Source of the DNA: Alkalidesulfovibrio alkalitolerans DSM 16529
GTDB lineage: Bacteria > Desulfobacterota > Desulfovibrionia > Desulfovibrionales > Desulfovibrionaceae
Direction of reading: 5' to 3'
NCBI RefSeq assembly: GCF_000422245.1
Contig: NZ_ATHI01000032.1
Span: 89,282-153,281, forward strand
Length of the DNA stretch: 64,000 nt
Both the position numbers and the translations under genes were made by a program. Below the pieces are notes generated by a model, which saw only the letters and a list, made by a program, of their open reading frames with translations, made no database searches and was not told the DNA's origin. Below, piece by piece: positions 47,773-56,281 of this stretch (positions within the stretch are counted from its first letter, which is position 1; every line of letters begins with the position of its first letter).

Positions 47773-48819
47773 ATGGACCGCGGTTTCGCCGACGTGCAAC
47801 GAACCTTCTCCGGCCATGGGACAACCCCGGAACTGCTGGCCAATCTCCTGACGCTGGTTTTTCTGCTGGGGGCAGCGATCGTCCTGGGCTGGCTCCTCAG
47901 TCGTTGGATAGCCAGTCGTCGCGTCACTCCCCCCCCTTCCACGTGGACCACGGGTCGCGAGAACATCCTGGGCATGCTCGACCTGGCTCTGAATCAACGG
48001 GCTCGCTTCGATATCGTGCTCGAAAACAAGGCAGCACGCAGCCGCTTTATCCCCTGCGCACTCGTGGCCAGCGGCGACGATGGCGTCTCCCTTGAACTTT
48101 CCGAGGTGATCCAGCTTTCGGACGAATGGCTTGACCAGAGGGCGAAGGTATATTTCAAACTCAAGCTGGAAGACCCGGACCTGCCGAGTTTCTTCGGTTT
48201 TGCGGCCGAAGTCGTGAACGTCGGAGTTTCGCCTCACGGAGCAACTGTCGTCACAGTACGGCTGCCCGACCGGATCGAACTGCGCCAGAAACGCTCCCGA
48301 TTGCGCATCGAGCCGCCCTTCAAGCTCGTGCGCAACTTCACGGTCTGGCCTGAACAACGCAACGAAGAGGGCTCACTTTCGCAGGATCCCAGGGCATGGG
48401 GAACGCCTTTGCTGCGCCTCGACCCGAAAAATCCGCGCGCCGTTCGCATCCTCGACATCTCCGGCGGAGGCGTCAAGGTGCTCGTCCAACAGGGGACCAT
48501 GCAACAGCGCTTCACCGGCGACAGACGGCCGCAATTCGTTCCGGGCGTGCGATTCTTCATCGACCTTGGACTGCACGATCCCAAGACTAACGCCCTCTTG
48601 CGGCTATTGCTGCACGCCACGGTCAAGACCGCCTCGACAAGAGGCTCTTCCCGGGATCTGGAAATGGGCATGGCCTTCACCGCAGAAGCGCGCATCTCTG
48701 CCGAATCCCCGGACCTGGTCGAATGGCGCGCCCTCACGGGGGATGCCAGCGTGGAAAGCATTGACAATTGGGTATTCAAACGTCATTTGGATTTGCATAG
48801 GGAGAAGGGAGTCGCCTGA
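47773..48819 (+). CDS. Membrane-anchored PilZ-domain protein
   Basis: The protein has 348 residues. One membrane helix lies at about 22-45 (LLTLVFLLGAAIVLGWLL). The region 60-165 resembles a YcgR-type flanking β domain. A PilZ domain follows, with R171-Q-K-R-S-R-L-R and D228-I-S230-G-G-G233 as c-di-GMP ligands; the RxxxR spacing is satisfied by R171 and S/R pairs. It probably relays c-di-GMP at the inner membrane, target unknown. The ribosome site AAGGGAGG is 12 nt from the ATG and can be hidden by a hairpin. Confidence 0.82.
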   Translation: MDRGFADVQRTFSGHGTTPELLANLLTLVFLLGAAIVLGWLLSRWIASRRVTPPPSTWTTGRENILGMLDLALNQRARFDIVLENKAARSRFIPCALVASGDDGVSLELSEVIQLSDEWLDQRAKVYFKLKLEDPDLPSFFGFAAEVVNVGVSPHGATVVTVRLPDRIELRQKRSRLRIEPPFKLVRNFTVWPEQRNEEGSLSQDPRAWGTPLLRLDPKNPRAVRILDISGGGVKVLVQQGTMQQRFTGDRRPQFVPGVRFFIDLGLHDPKTNALLRLLLHATVKTASTRGSSRDLEMGMAFTAEARISAESPDLVEWRALTGDASVESIDNWVFKRHLDLHREKGVA

Positions 48820-48852
48820 CCTTTTCCCCAACCTGCAACCAAGGAGTATCTT

Positions 48853-49734
48853 TTGGACGACAGTAGTCCTCAGGAAGGCGGTTTCTGGTCGAGTCTCGTC
48901 GGGATTTTCAAGAACAAGAACGGGCACACCCTCGAGGATGCCATTCGCGAGGCCTTGCGGGACGGTGAATTGACCAGCCACGATGTCCCGATGCTCCTCG
49001 GTGTCCTCCGCCTCCAACGTCTCTACGTTCATGAGCTCATGGTTCCCCGCACGGACATCGTCTGTTGCGAGGTTTCCGCTGGACTCGATGAAGTCTGCCG
49101 CCTCATCGTCGAGGAAGGCCATTCGCGCATTCCCATCTTCGAAGGCGACAAGGACAGCATCATCGGCATCATCCATTCCAAGGATCTGCTCGGCGTGCTG
49201 CTGACTCCGCCAGAGAAGCGTCCCGAAATCCGCGAGGTCATGCGACCGCCTCTCTTCATCCCCGAGAACAAGAACGTGCGCGATATGCTGCACGAATTTC
49301 TCAAACGCCGCCAACATCTGGCCATCGCCGTGGACGAGTACGGCGGTACGTCGGGTCTGATCACCCTTGAAGACGTCATCGAGGAGATCGTTGGCGACAT
49401 CGAGGACGAGCACGACGTGGACGAGCCCGACGAGATCCAGGAACTGCCCGACGGCAGTCATCTGGTCAGTGGACGCCTGGAACTTGAGGAACTGAACGAG
49501 CGCTTCCTCGTCAACCTCATTTCCGATCAGGTCGAGACCATCGGCGGCTACCTGTGCGAGCTTACCGGTCGGGTCCCCAAGCAGGGCGAGACCTTCACCT
49601 TGCAGGGCCTACGGCTCACCGTGAAAGAAGCGGACAAGAAGCAGATTCGCTGGCTGCACCTGAAGACCGCCTCTCCGGGCATGGCCCAGGACGCCCTCGC
49701 GGCCGATCCCTCCAAGGCAAAACCGGGCGAATGA
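48853..49734 (+). CDS. CorC/HlyC family CBS-domain protein
   Basis: Cytosolic protein of 293 residues with two CBS domains (about 55-175; MVPRTDIVCCEVSAGLDEV and VMRPPLFIPENKNVRDML) and a C-terminal CorC_HlyC domain (about 205-285). The sequence DEYGGTSGLITLEDVIEEIVGDIEDEHD is the family signature. It is linked to Mg/Co efflux or membrane integrity; the role is not settled. The start is TTG 48853 with AAGGAG 7 nt upstream. It precedes lnt by 4 nt, the conserved ybeX-lnt order. Confidence 0.9.
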   Translation: MDDSSPQEGGFWSSLVGIFKNKNGHTLEDAIREALRDGELTSHDVPMLLGVLRLQRLYVHELMVPRTDIVCCEVSAGLDEVCRLIVEEGHSRIPIFEGDKDSIIGIIHSKDLLGVLLTPPEKRPEIREVMRPPLFIPENKNVRDMLHEFLKRRQHLAIAVDEYGGTSGLITLEDVIEEIVGDIEDEHDVDEPDEIQELPDGSHLVSGRLELEELNERFLVNLISDQVETIGGYLCELTGRVPKQGETFTLQGLRLTVKEADKKQIRWLHLKTASPGMAQDALAADPSKAKPGE

Positions 49735-49738
49735 TCCC

Positions 49739-51241
49739 GTGATGCTTCCCGCCGCCGCGAGCGTCCTCGGCGCATGGCTCGGCCATGCCAACCTCTGGCT
49801 GCACGTGCCTGCCGCCGTCCTTCTCCTGCCCGCCGGGCTGACCTTGGTCGGCCTGTTCGCGCCCACGCCGCGCAGGGCATTCTGGCGAGGGTTCTGGGCC
49901 GCGACCGCAGCCTTCACGGGTTGCCTCTACTGGATAGCCATCCCGGTTCACGATTTTGGTGGCCTGCCGTGGGCGCTGGCGGCCCCCTGCCCGGTGCTGG
50001 TCTCCATGTATCTGGCCCTGTACGCCGGAGTCTTCTGCTTCTTCACGCACCGCTTGGGATCGCGCCTTTCGCCCTGGCTGCTGGGTCCCGCTTGCGGCGC
50101 GCTGTGGGCCGGTCTCGAAGCCCTCCGGGAAGTCGCCCTGACGGGCTTTCCCTGGCTGACCCTGGTCTCGGCCTTCGCGCCTTGGCCCGTCATGCTTCAA
50201 GGCGCGTCCATCGTGGGCGGGCTCGGGCTCGGCCTGTTGCTGGCCACGGCCTCGGTCTGGCTCCTCGGTCTGCCGCGCCCGAACCTGCCCGTGCGATTCG
50301 CGGGGCTTCTGCTCCTGGCGGGGCTCACCGCTTTCGGCTGGCACAGACTGGACGCCCCCGACGAAGCGGCTGCGACCGCGCGCATCGGATTGGCCCAGGG
50401 TAGCATCGACCAGAGCCTGAAATGGAACCCCGAGCTCCAGGCCCACACGGTGCAGCGTTATCTGGCCCTCTCGCGCGAACTCGTTGACCGGCATGCGCCA
50501 TCCCTCGTCATCTGGCCCGAGACGGCCCTGCCCTTCTACTACCAGGACGGGAACGAGCTTTCCCGCCAGGTCCGCGAGTTCGTCCGGGAACACGGCGCGG
50601 CCGTGCTCACCGGATCGCCCGCCTACACCCTGGACGTCGGTGCGAACGACTATACGCTCTTCAACCGGGCCTACCTGATCACGGGCGAAGGGCTGGCCGA
50701 TCCGTTCTACGACAAGATGCACCTGCTTCCCTTCGGCGAATACGTCCCCTTCGGTGAATATCTGCCCCTCGAGAAGCTCGTCGAGGGCATCGGGGATTTC
50801 GCGCCCGGCGCGGACCCGCGGCCTCTCCGGCACGGTCCGGTTGCGGCCGGAATGCTGATCTGTTATGAGGCCATCTTCAGCGGGTCGGCGCAGGAGCGCG
50901 TGGCCCAAGGCGCGAACCTGCTCGTGACCATCAGCAACGACGCCTGGTTCGGAATTTCGAGCGCCCCCCTGCAGCATCTGCACCTGTCGCTCGTGCGCGC
51001 CGTGGAACAGGGGCGAGCCATGGCCCGAAGCACGAACACCGGCATTTCGGCCTTCATCGACTCCAGGGGCCGCGTTCACGAGTCCACGCCGCTCTTTCGG
51101 GAGGCTGTCGCCGTCATGGAGCTGACCCTCGCCGAGCCGACCACGCCGTACCACCGCCACCGCTCGCTGGTGCACGGCGTCGTCATCGTCCTGGCGCTGA
51201 CGGCTGTGCTTGCCGGATGCCGCCGCACCCGGAAAAACTGA
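49739..51241 (+). CDS. lnt: Apolipoprotein N-acyltransferase
   Basis: Inner-membrane enzyme that adds the third acyl chain to lipoproteins, needed for Lol-dependent sorting. The protein has 500 residues. About six hydrophobic helices occupy 1-200, then a periplasmic nitrilase domain. The catalytic triad is visible: Glu in WPETALPF, Lys in FYDKMHLLPFGEYVPFGEYLPLE, Cys in LICYEAIF. A final hydrophobic helix ends the protein. GTG 49739 or the adjacent ATG 49742 is the start. Its likely substrates include the PPIase lipoprotein near 26 kb. Confidence 0.94.
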   Translation: MMLPAAASVLGAWLGHANLWLHVPAAVLLLPAGLTLVGLFAPTPRRAFWRGFWAATAAFTGCLYWIAIPVHDFGGLPWALAAPCPVLVSMYLALYAGVFCFFTHRLGSRLSPWLLGPACGALWAGLEALREVALTGFPWLTLVSAFAPWPVMLQGASIVGGLGLGLLLATASVWLLGLPRPNLPVRFAGLLLLAGLTAFGWHRLDAPDEAAATARIGLAQGSIDQSLKWNPELQAHTVQRYLALSRELVDRHAPSLVIWPETALPFYYQDGNELSRQVREFVREHGAAVLTGSPAYTLDVGANDYTLFNRAYLITGEGLADPFYDKMHLLPFGEYVPFGEYLPLEKLVEGIGDFAPGADPRPLRHGPVAAGMLICYEAIFSGSAQERVAQGANLLVTISNDAWFGISSAPLQHLHLSLVRAVEQGRAMARSTNTGISAFIDSRGRVHESTPLFREAVAVMELTLAEPTTPYHRHRSLVHGVVIVLALTAVLAGCRRTRKN

Positions 51242-51260
51242 TTCGAGGATTGCCCAGACC

Positions 51261-52365
51261 ATGCTGCAATACGCCGACCTCAAGACCGAAAGCCTTCCGC
51301 TGATGGACAAGTACGACTCCTTGTGGAGGCGTCTTTGACCCCGCGGCCATTTCCGAACGCCTGACCGAAATCGAGCACGAGCTGACCAAACCCGGCGCAT
51401 GGGACAGGCCTGAGGCACTACGCCCCATACTCAAGGAGAAAAGTCGCCTGGAAGACAAGGCGGCGAGACTTTCGGCACTGCGCAAGAGGCGCGACGACGT
51501 CGAGGAATGGCTCGTCCTGGCTCAGGATGAACAAAGCCAGGATGTCCTGACCGCGTTGCGCGAACAGATCGACGCCCTGGAGCGCCTCATCGAGGAAATG
51601 GAGTTGGCCGAGTTGCTCTCACAGCCCGAGGACAAAAGCGCAGCCATCCTCGAAATCCACCCTGGCGCAGGCGGGACCGAGGCCCAGGACTGGGCCGAGA
51701 TGCTCCTGCGCATGTATCGCCGCTGGGCCGAACGCATGGACTTCAAGGTTTCCTTCCTCGACTTCCTGGAAGGCGACGAGGCGGGCGTAAAGAGCGTCAC
51801 CCTGCAGATCGAGGGATCTTACGCCTACGGCTTTCTCAAGGGAGAAGCTGGAATCCACCGCCTGATTCGCATCTCCCCCTTCGATGCCTCGGGACGACGC
51901 CATACGTCGTTCGCATCGGTGGACGTCTACCCGGACGTCGAGGACGATATCGAGATCGATCTTCGCGAGGAGGATGTGCGCGTGGACACCTATCGTGCCA
52001 GTGGCGCGGGCGGGCAGCACGTCAACAAGACGAGCTCGGCGGTCAGGCTCACCCATCTGCCTACGGGCATCGTGGCTCAGTGCCAGACCGAAAAGTCGCA
52101 GATCCGCAACAAAGAGACCGCCTACAAAATTCTTCGGGCCCGACTGTACGAGGTCGAGGTCAAGAAGCGTCAGGCCGAGCGTCAAGCCCAGTACGAGACC
52201 AAGGAGGCCATCGGCTTCGGCAGCCAGATACGCACGTACACGCTTCAGCCCTACCGGCTGGTCAAGGACCACCGAACCGGCACGGAAATCGGCAACGTGG
52301 AGGCCGTTTTGGACGGCGAAATCGACCACCTCATTCGAAGCTACCTTCTGCATGTTCATGGCTGA
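51261..52365 (+). CDS. prfB: Peptide chain release factor 2, with programmed +1 frameshift
   Basis: Terminates translation at UGA and UAA. A first frame of 25 codons from ATG 51261 ends at CTT followed by in-frame TGA (51336-51338). A +1 shift continues from GAC 51337 to the stop at 52365, giving 367 residues, the normal RF2 length. The SPF tripeptide that reads the stop codon is in RISPFDASG, and the GGQ motif is in GAGGQHVNKTSS. This autoregulatory frameshift is standard in bacteria, so the gene is intact. It follows lnt by 19 nt. Confidence 0.97.
51323..51339 (+). promoter_or_regulatory. prfB +1 frameshift site
   Basis: CTTTGAC (51333-51339) is the slippery sequence, with GGAGG just upstream (51325-51329) acting as an internal Shine-Dalgarno stimulator. 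When RF2 is low, the ribosome pauses at the UGA and slips forward one base. Confidence 0.95.
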
Positions 52366-53209
52366 CGGTACCAAGATCGACAACGGCCTCGAACTGGCCC
52401 GCGAACTTGAACGGCTACGGACCATCCTGAGCGAGACCGGAGGCGTGTGCGAATCGCGCTCATCGGAAGAGGTGCTGGCCATCCTGCGCGTTTGCCCAGG
52501 GTTGCCCATCTCGGATTGGCACAGTCTTTCCGAGAACCACAATCTGGCGGACTGGTTGGCTATGCCGATCAGCGGAGATCTCTTTCCCGAACTACAGCGG
52601 CTCCAGGAGAGACTGGCGAGGCTGGCGCACCTCTCGGAACACGACCCCCTCACGGGTCTTGCCAACCGCCGGGCCTTCGAACGGGTCCTGGACATCGAGG
52701 TGGAACGGTGCCGCCGCAATCGCACGCCCGTTTCCCTGGTAGTCCTCGATCTCGACGACTTCAAACGCGTCAACGACACGTATGGACATCCCTTCGGAGA
52801 CAAGGTGCTGGTTGCCGTGGCCAACGTCCTGCTCGAGGAAAAACGGCGCTACGACTTGGCCGCCCGCACCGGCGGCGAGGAGTTCTCCCTTGTCCTCACC
52901 GGCATTGGCCTCATCAGGGCACAAACCATGGTGGATAGAGTGCTCAAGGCTGTCCGAGAACTGCAACTCGACTGCGACGGAGAACCCATCCGTCTGACCT
53001 GCTCGGCCGGAATCGCCTCCTACAAGGGACGCGTAGCCCTGACTCCGGTCGAACTGGTGGAATTGGCCGACAAGGCGCTCTACGAGGCCAAGCATTCGGG
53101 TAAGAACAGACACGTGAGCGCGGCCATACCCGACATGGCGGCTCCGCTACCGGAAAAGAGCCTCGTCCATTCCAACGAAAAGAAATTCCTGTTCACGGGG
53201 ATAAAATGA
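52358..53209 (+). CDS. Diguanylate cyclase (GGDEF)
   Basis: Probably makes cyclic di-GMP from GTP. The protein has 283 residues with no membrane segment. An N-terminal helical part (about 1-90) has no known sensor. The GGDEF domain follows: HDPLTGLANRRAF, DLDDFKRVNDTYGH, and an active-site GGEEF at 172-176. The inhibitory I-site R163-x-x-D166 is exactly five residues upstream, so product feedback is expected. The start overlaps the prfB 3' end; ATG 52352 is an alternative. It is coupled (ATGA) to the MinD-like gene. Confidence 0.88.
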   Translation: MADGTKIDNGLELARELERLRTILSETGGVCESRSSEEVLAILRVCPGLPISDWHSLSENHNLADWLAMPISGDLFPELQRLQERLARLAHLSEHDPLTGLANRRAFERVLDIEVERCRRNRTPVSLVVLDLDDFKRVNDTYGHPFGDKVLVAVANVLLEEKRRYDLAARTGGEEFSLVLTGIGLIRAQTMVDRVLKAVRELQLDCDGEPIRLTCSAGIASYKGRVALTPVELVELADKALYEAKHSGKNRHVSAAIPDMAAPLPEKSLVHSNEKKFLFTGIK

Positions 53210-54045
53210 AAGGCGCATTCGACAACGTCGCCAAAACCCTGTCCGTGGCCGTAATGAGCGGCAAGGGCGGAGTGGGAAAGACAAACCTCTCGTTGTCCAT
53301 GGGACAGGCGCTGCACAAAAGCGGTAGCTCCGTGCTACTCATGGACTGCGACCTCGGCTTGGCCAACATGGACATCCTGCTCGGGCTCTCGCCCGAAAAA
53401 AATCTTCAGGACCTCTTGCGGCCCGACGTGACCCCGAAAGATGTTGTGGTGCCCATCGAGAGCCACGGGCTTGACTTTCTGCCTGCAGCCTCGGGGGTTC
53501 CCGAACTCGTGGAAATGGACGAGGACATGCAGGCCGTGCTGTTCGGCAAGCTAGTGGAACTCGTGGGAGGCTATGAGTTTCTCATTCTCGACCTCGGCGC
53601 GGGCATCAATAAGACGGTGCTCTCCTTCGCGGCCATGACCCAGATGCGCGTCGTCATCGTCACGCCGGAGCCCACTTCCCTCACCGACTCGTATGCACTC
53701 ATGAAGGTGCTCAAACAGCAGCACGGCATCGACGACTTTCTGGTCGTTGTCAATCAGGCGAGTCACAGCGAGGCCAAACAGACCTTTGAGCGTCTCTTTG
53801 GAGCCTGCCAGAAATTTCTGGGCATCACCATCAGGATGCTCGGCGCGGTGCGCCACGACAAGAGCGTCGTCGAGGCTGTGCGCCATCAGACGCCACTCAT
53901 GAAATTCGCGCCCGCCTCGAACGCGGCCAAGGACATCGCGGCCGTGGCCGCCAAATTCGAGCGTTTCCGCCAGGACAACCTGGAACTCATCGCGGCCACT
54001 CCGCCGCTCAAGGGTTTTCCCGATCTCCACGACCGGGGGGCTTGA
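53206..54045 (+). CDS. MinD/ParA-family ATPase, FlhG-like
   Basis: The protein has 279 residues. The deviant Walker A is SGKGGVGKTNLSLSMG, with DCDLGLANMDILLGL as Walker A' region and LILDLGAGIN as Walker B, and the family's VTPEPTSLTDSYALMK. The sequence matches FlhG/FleN/YlxH-type ATPases, which control flagellar number and placement, more than MinD. No flagellar or flhF gene is adjacent. The C-terminal amphipathic region is short. It is coupled to the GGDEF gene, so c-di-GMP and positioning may be linked. Confidence 0.8.
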   Translation: MKGAFDNVAKTLSVAVMSGKGGVGKTNLSLSMGQALHKSGSSVLLMDCDLGLANMDILLGLSPEKNLQDLLRPDVTPKDVVVPIESHGLDFLPAASGVPELVEMDEDMQAVLFGKLVELVGGYEFLILDLGAGINKTVLSFAAMTQMRVVIVTPEPTSLTDSYALMKVLKQQHGIDDFLVVVNQASHSEAKQTFERLFGACQKFLGITIRMLGAVRHDKSVVEAVRHQTPLMKFAPASNAAKDIAAVAAKFERFRQDNLELIAATPPLKGFPDLHDRGA

Positions 54046-54162
54046 CGAACCGCGTGTCTTTTGGGCACTCTCGGCCACGCCGGGAGATAGGAACAGACTG
54101 GATTTCCTACCGTTCGGGAACGTTTCCCGGATGGCACGCCAACATAATTCCGAGGTATGCGA

Positions 54163-54438
54163 ATGAACAAGAGCGAACTCATCAAGAAGCTCGCTGAAAA
54201 GAAAGAGTTGCACGTGGACGAGGCGGCGGTCATCGTCAATGCCTTCGTCGATTCAATCAAGGATTCGCTGGTTCGTGGCGACCGCGTCGAAATCCGCGGT
54301 TTCGGCAGCTTCAAAGTCAAAGATTACCAGGGCTACACCGGCCGCAATCCCAAGACCGGCGACCTGGTCGAAGTTCATCCCAAAAGGCTTCCCTTTTTCC
54401 GTCCCGGAAAGGAGTTGAAGGAATACCTCAACAAATAG
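54163..54438 (+). CDS. IHF/HU family DNA-bending protein, IHF-like
   Basis: The 91-residue protein has the HU/IHF fold: MNKSELIKKLAEKKELHVDEA, the central IRGFGSFKVKD, GRNPKTGDLVEV arm start, and FRPGKELKEYLN. The arm region and the PGKELKEYLN end are closer to IHF β than to HU. IHF works with a second subunit encoded elsewhere. I chose ATG 54163 rather than ATG 54157 because GAGG is 7 nt before it. The 117-nt leader contains a CGGGAA/TTCCCG hairpin. It is followed by the UGA-containing gene one base later. Confidence 0.88.
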   Translation: MNKSELIKKLAEKKELHVDEAAVIVNAFVDSIKDSLVRGDRVEIRGFGSFKVKDYQGYTGRNPKTGDLVEVHPKRLPFFRPGKELKEYLNK

Positions 54439-54439
54439 C

Positions 54440-55297
54440 ATGGGACGGTTTCTTTTCGTCTTCGCGGCCTTCGTCTTATTTGTGTCCGCGCCGCCCGCCA
54501 AGGCGGGCAGCGAACCGGTCCTGACGATTTTGTATACCGGCAGGAGCCACGGCGAATACCTGCCCTGCCCCACCTGAGGCAAAACGACGCTTGGCGGGTT
54601 GGCCCGGAGGGCCACCCTCTTCGCCCGGATTCGGGCAGATCGTGGGATTGGGTTGCTCCTCTTGGCCAGCGCCGGAGAGTTCCGGGACGAAAACGGCGTC
54701 ATGCCCAAGCCCGGACTTCTGCAACGAATGGCTCGGGTCTATGGCCAACTCGGTTACGATGCTGGCCTGCTCTTTGAAGCCGAAAAGTCGGCCCTGGAAG
54801 CGGTCCAGGCCGCCGTGCCGCTTGGTTTCATCGCGCCCCGCGCCCCGGACACAGCACTCGCGCGCGTGGGGGACAGAACCGTGGGGCTGATCTTTTTGCC
54901 CGACACGTACGGAAAGACGCCGCCTTCGGCCCTCATGACCCAAGTCGTGGAGACTGCAGCCTCCTTGTCCGGCAAGGTCGACCTCGTCATTGGGCTTTCT
55001 TCCTGGGGCATCGATGCCGAGCAATTGCTTATCGGTCGCGCCGATGGCGCATTTCATATCCTTATCGGCGGCGGCTCCGGCCGGGGCTTGGTCGGCATGC
55101 CCATGGCCTTCGGCAAAACGCTGTGGGTCCGACCCTATTCCGACGGAAAGGGCGTGGGGCGTATCGACGCGTTTTCCTGGCCTGAGCCCGGCAAAGCCGA
55201 CGTGTGGATCAATTCGAGTCTGCGCTTCGACGTCCTGCCCTTGCGGGACGATCTGCCGGACGACCCGGCCGTTGCGGCGCTGCTGGCCGGATCATGA
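54440..55297 (+). CDS. Probable selenoprotein: secreted UshA-like protein with Sec46 (in-frame UGA)
   Basis: Reading from ATG 54440, one base after the IHF-like stop, gives a signal peptide (MGRFLFVFAAFVLF... ending AKA|G), then YTGRSHGEYLPC43-P-T-UGA46-GK and TLGGLARRATLF in the same frame to a stop at 55297: 285 residues with Sec at 46. The flanks match the N-terminus of UshA-like 5'-nucleotidase homologues, where a Cys-containing segment precedes GGLARR. Family metal motifs are altered (TGRSHG for TNDxHG; ASAGEF for GGD; no GNHE). A SECIS-like hairpin follows. The alternative is a nonsense mutation, or a short form from TTG 54599 lacking the signal peptide. Confidence 0.75.
54575..54617 (+). 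promoter_or_regulatory. UGA with SECIS-like hairpin
   Basis: UGA is at 54575-54577. The upper stem pairs 54600-54605 with 54609-54614 (six bp), with GGA as the apical loop (54606-54608). Below a bulged U (54599), GGG pairs with CCC (54596-54598, 54615-54617). The UGA-to-loop distance is 28 nt and the loop starts GG, within the rules known for bacterial SECIS elements (loop 16-37 nt away, G in the first two loop positions). Confidence 0.7.
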
Positions 55298-55324
55298 ACG
55301 ACTAAGCGCCAAAAGGAGTCCGCC

Positions 55325-56203
55325 ATGCATTTCCAAGGGGCCTTTACCGCCCTCGTGACCCCCTTCAAGAACGGCTCCCTCGATGAAGAGGCCTATCGCG
55401 CCCACGTCGAGTGGCAGATCGAGCAAGGCATCCACGGCCTCGTTCCTTGCGGCACCACGGGCGAATCCGCCACCCTCAGCCACGCGGAGCACAAGCGGGT
55501 CATCGGCATCTGCGTGGATCAGGTCAAGGGCCGCGTCCCGGTCATTGCCGGAGCGGGCTCCAACAACACGGCCGAGGCCATCGAACTGACCCGTTTCGCC
55601 AAAGACGCCAAGGCCGACGGCGCGCTGCTCATCACTCCCTACTACAACAAGCCCACCCAGCGCGGTCTTGTGGCCCATTTCAAAGCCATCGCCGCCGAAG
55701 TGAGCATGCCCTTCATCGTCTACAACGTGCCCGGTCGCACGGGCACGAACGTTTTGCCCGCGACGCTCGCGACCATGAAGGCGAGCATCCCGGAGGTGGT
55801 GGGCGTGAAGGAAGCAACGGCCAACCTGACCCAGATTTCCGAAGTCATGGAATGCTGCGGCCCCGACTTCACCCTGCTCTCGGGCGACGACTTCACCGTT
55901 TTGCCCACCTTGGTCATCGGCGGCAAAGGCGTGATTTCCGTGGTCTCCAACGTGGCCCCGAAAATGATGTCCCAGATGTGCGACGCCTTCTTCGCGGGCG
56001 ATCTGGCCAGGGCGCGCGAGTTGCACTACGCCCTTGCGCCCCTTTGCCGAGCCATGTTCCTGGAGACCAACCCCATCCCGGTGAAGACTGCTCTGGGCAT
56101 GATGGGTCGGCTGACCCCCGAGCTGCGGCTGCCCCTGGTTCCCCTCGAAGAAAAGAACGACGCTTGCCTGCGCGACATCCTGAAGAAGGCCGGACTCGTC
56201 TAG
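55325..56203 (+). CDS. dapA: 4-Hydroxy-tetrahydrodipicolinate synthase
   Basis: Condenses aspartate semialdehyde and pyruvate, the first step specific to lysine and diaminopimelate. The protein has 292 residues. CGTTGESATL is the substrate motif, YNVPGRTGTN carries the catalytic tyrosine, and the Schiff-base lysine is in GVKEATANL. AAAAGGAG precedes the ATG. It lies 27 nt after the selenoprotein gene and ends with a strong terminator. Together with lysC it feeds cell-wall synthesis. Confidence 0.96.
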   Translation: MHFQGAFTALVTPFKNGSLDEEAYRAHVEWQIEQGIHGLVPCGTTGESATLSHAEHKRVIGICVDQVKGRVPVIAGAGSNNTAEAIELTRFAKDAKADGALLITPYYNKPTQRGLVAHFKAIAAEVSMPFIVYNVPGRTGTNVLPATLATMKASIPEVVGVKEATANLTQISEVMECCGPDFTLLSGDDFTVLPTLVIGGKGVISVVSNVAPKMMSQMCDAFFAGDLARARELHYALAPLCRAMFLETNPIPVKTALGMMGRLTPELRLPLVPLEEKNDACLRDILKKAGLV

Positions 56204-56226
56204 ATCCAATCGCCCCCCAGCAACGG

Positions 56227-56263
56227 AAAGTCCCGCCGGACGCACGTCCGGCGGGACTTTTTT
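56227..56263 (+). terminator. Terminator after dapA
   Basis: A perfect 15-bp stem (AAAGTCCCGCCGGAC with its complement) with a GCAC loop runs into T6. It lies between convergent dapA and the glycerate kinase gene and can act on both strands. Confidence 0.93.
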
Positions 56264-56281
56264 GTACTCACCGAAACGCGT

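Noticed and set aside
51261..51338. Early stop in prfB as a sign of a pseudogene
   Set aside because: CTTTGAC with GGAGG upstream is the standard RF2 programmed frameshift; the rest of the protein is intact.
54163..54438. Classical HU
   Set aside because: The PGKELKEYLN end and arm sequence fit IHF better, although the two families are close.
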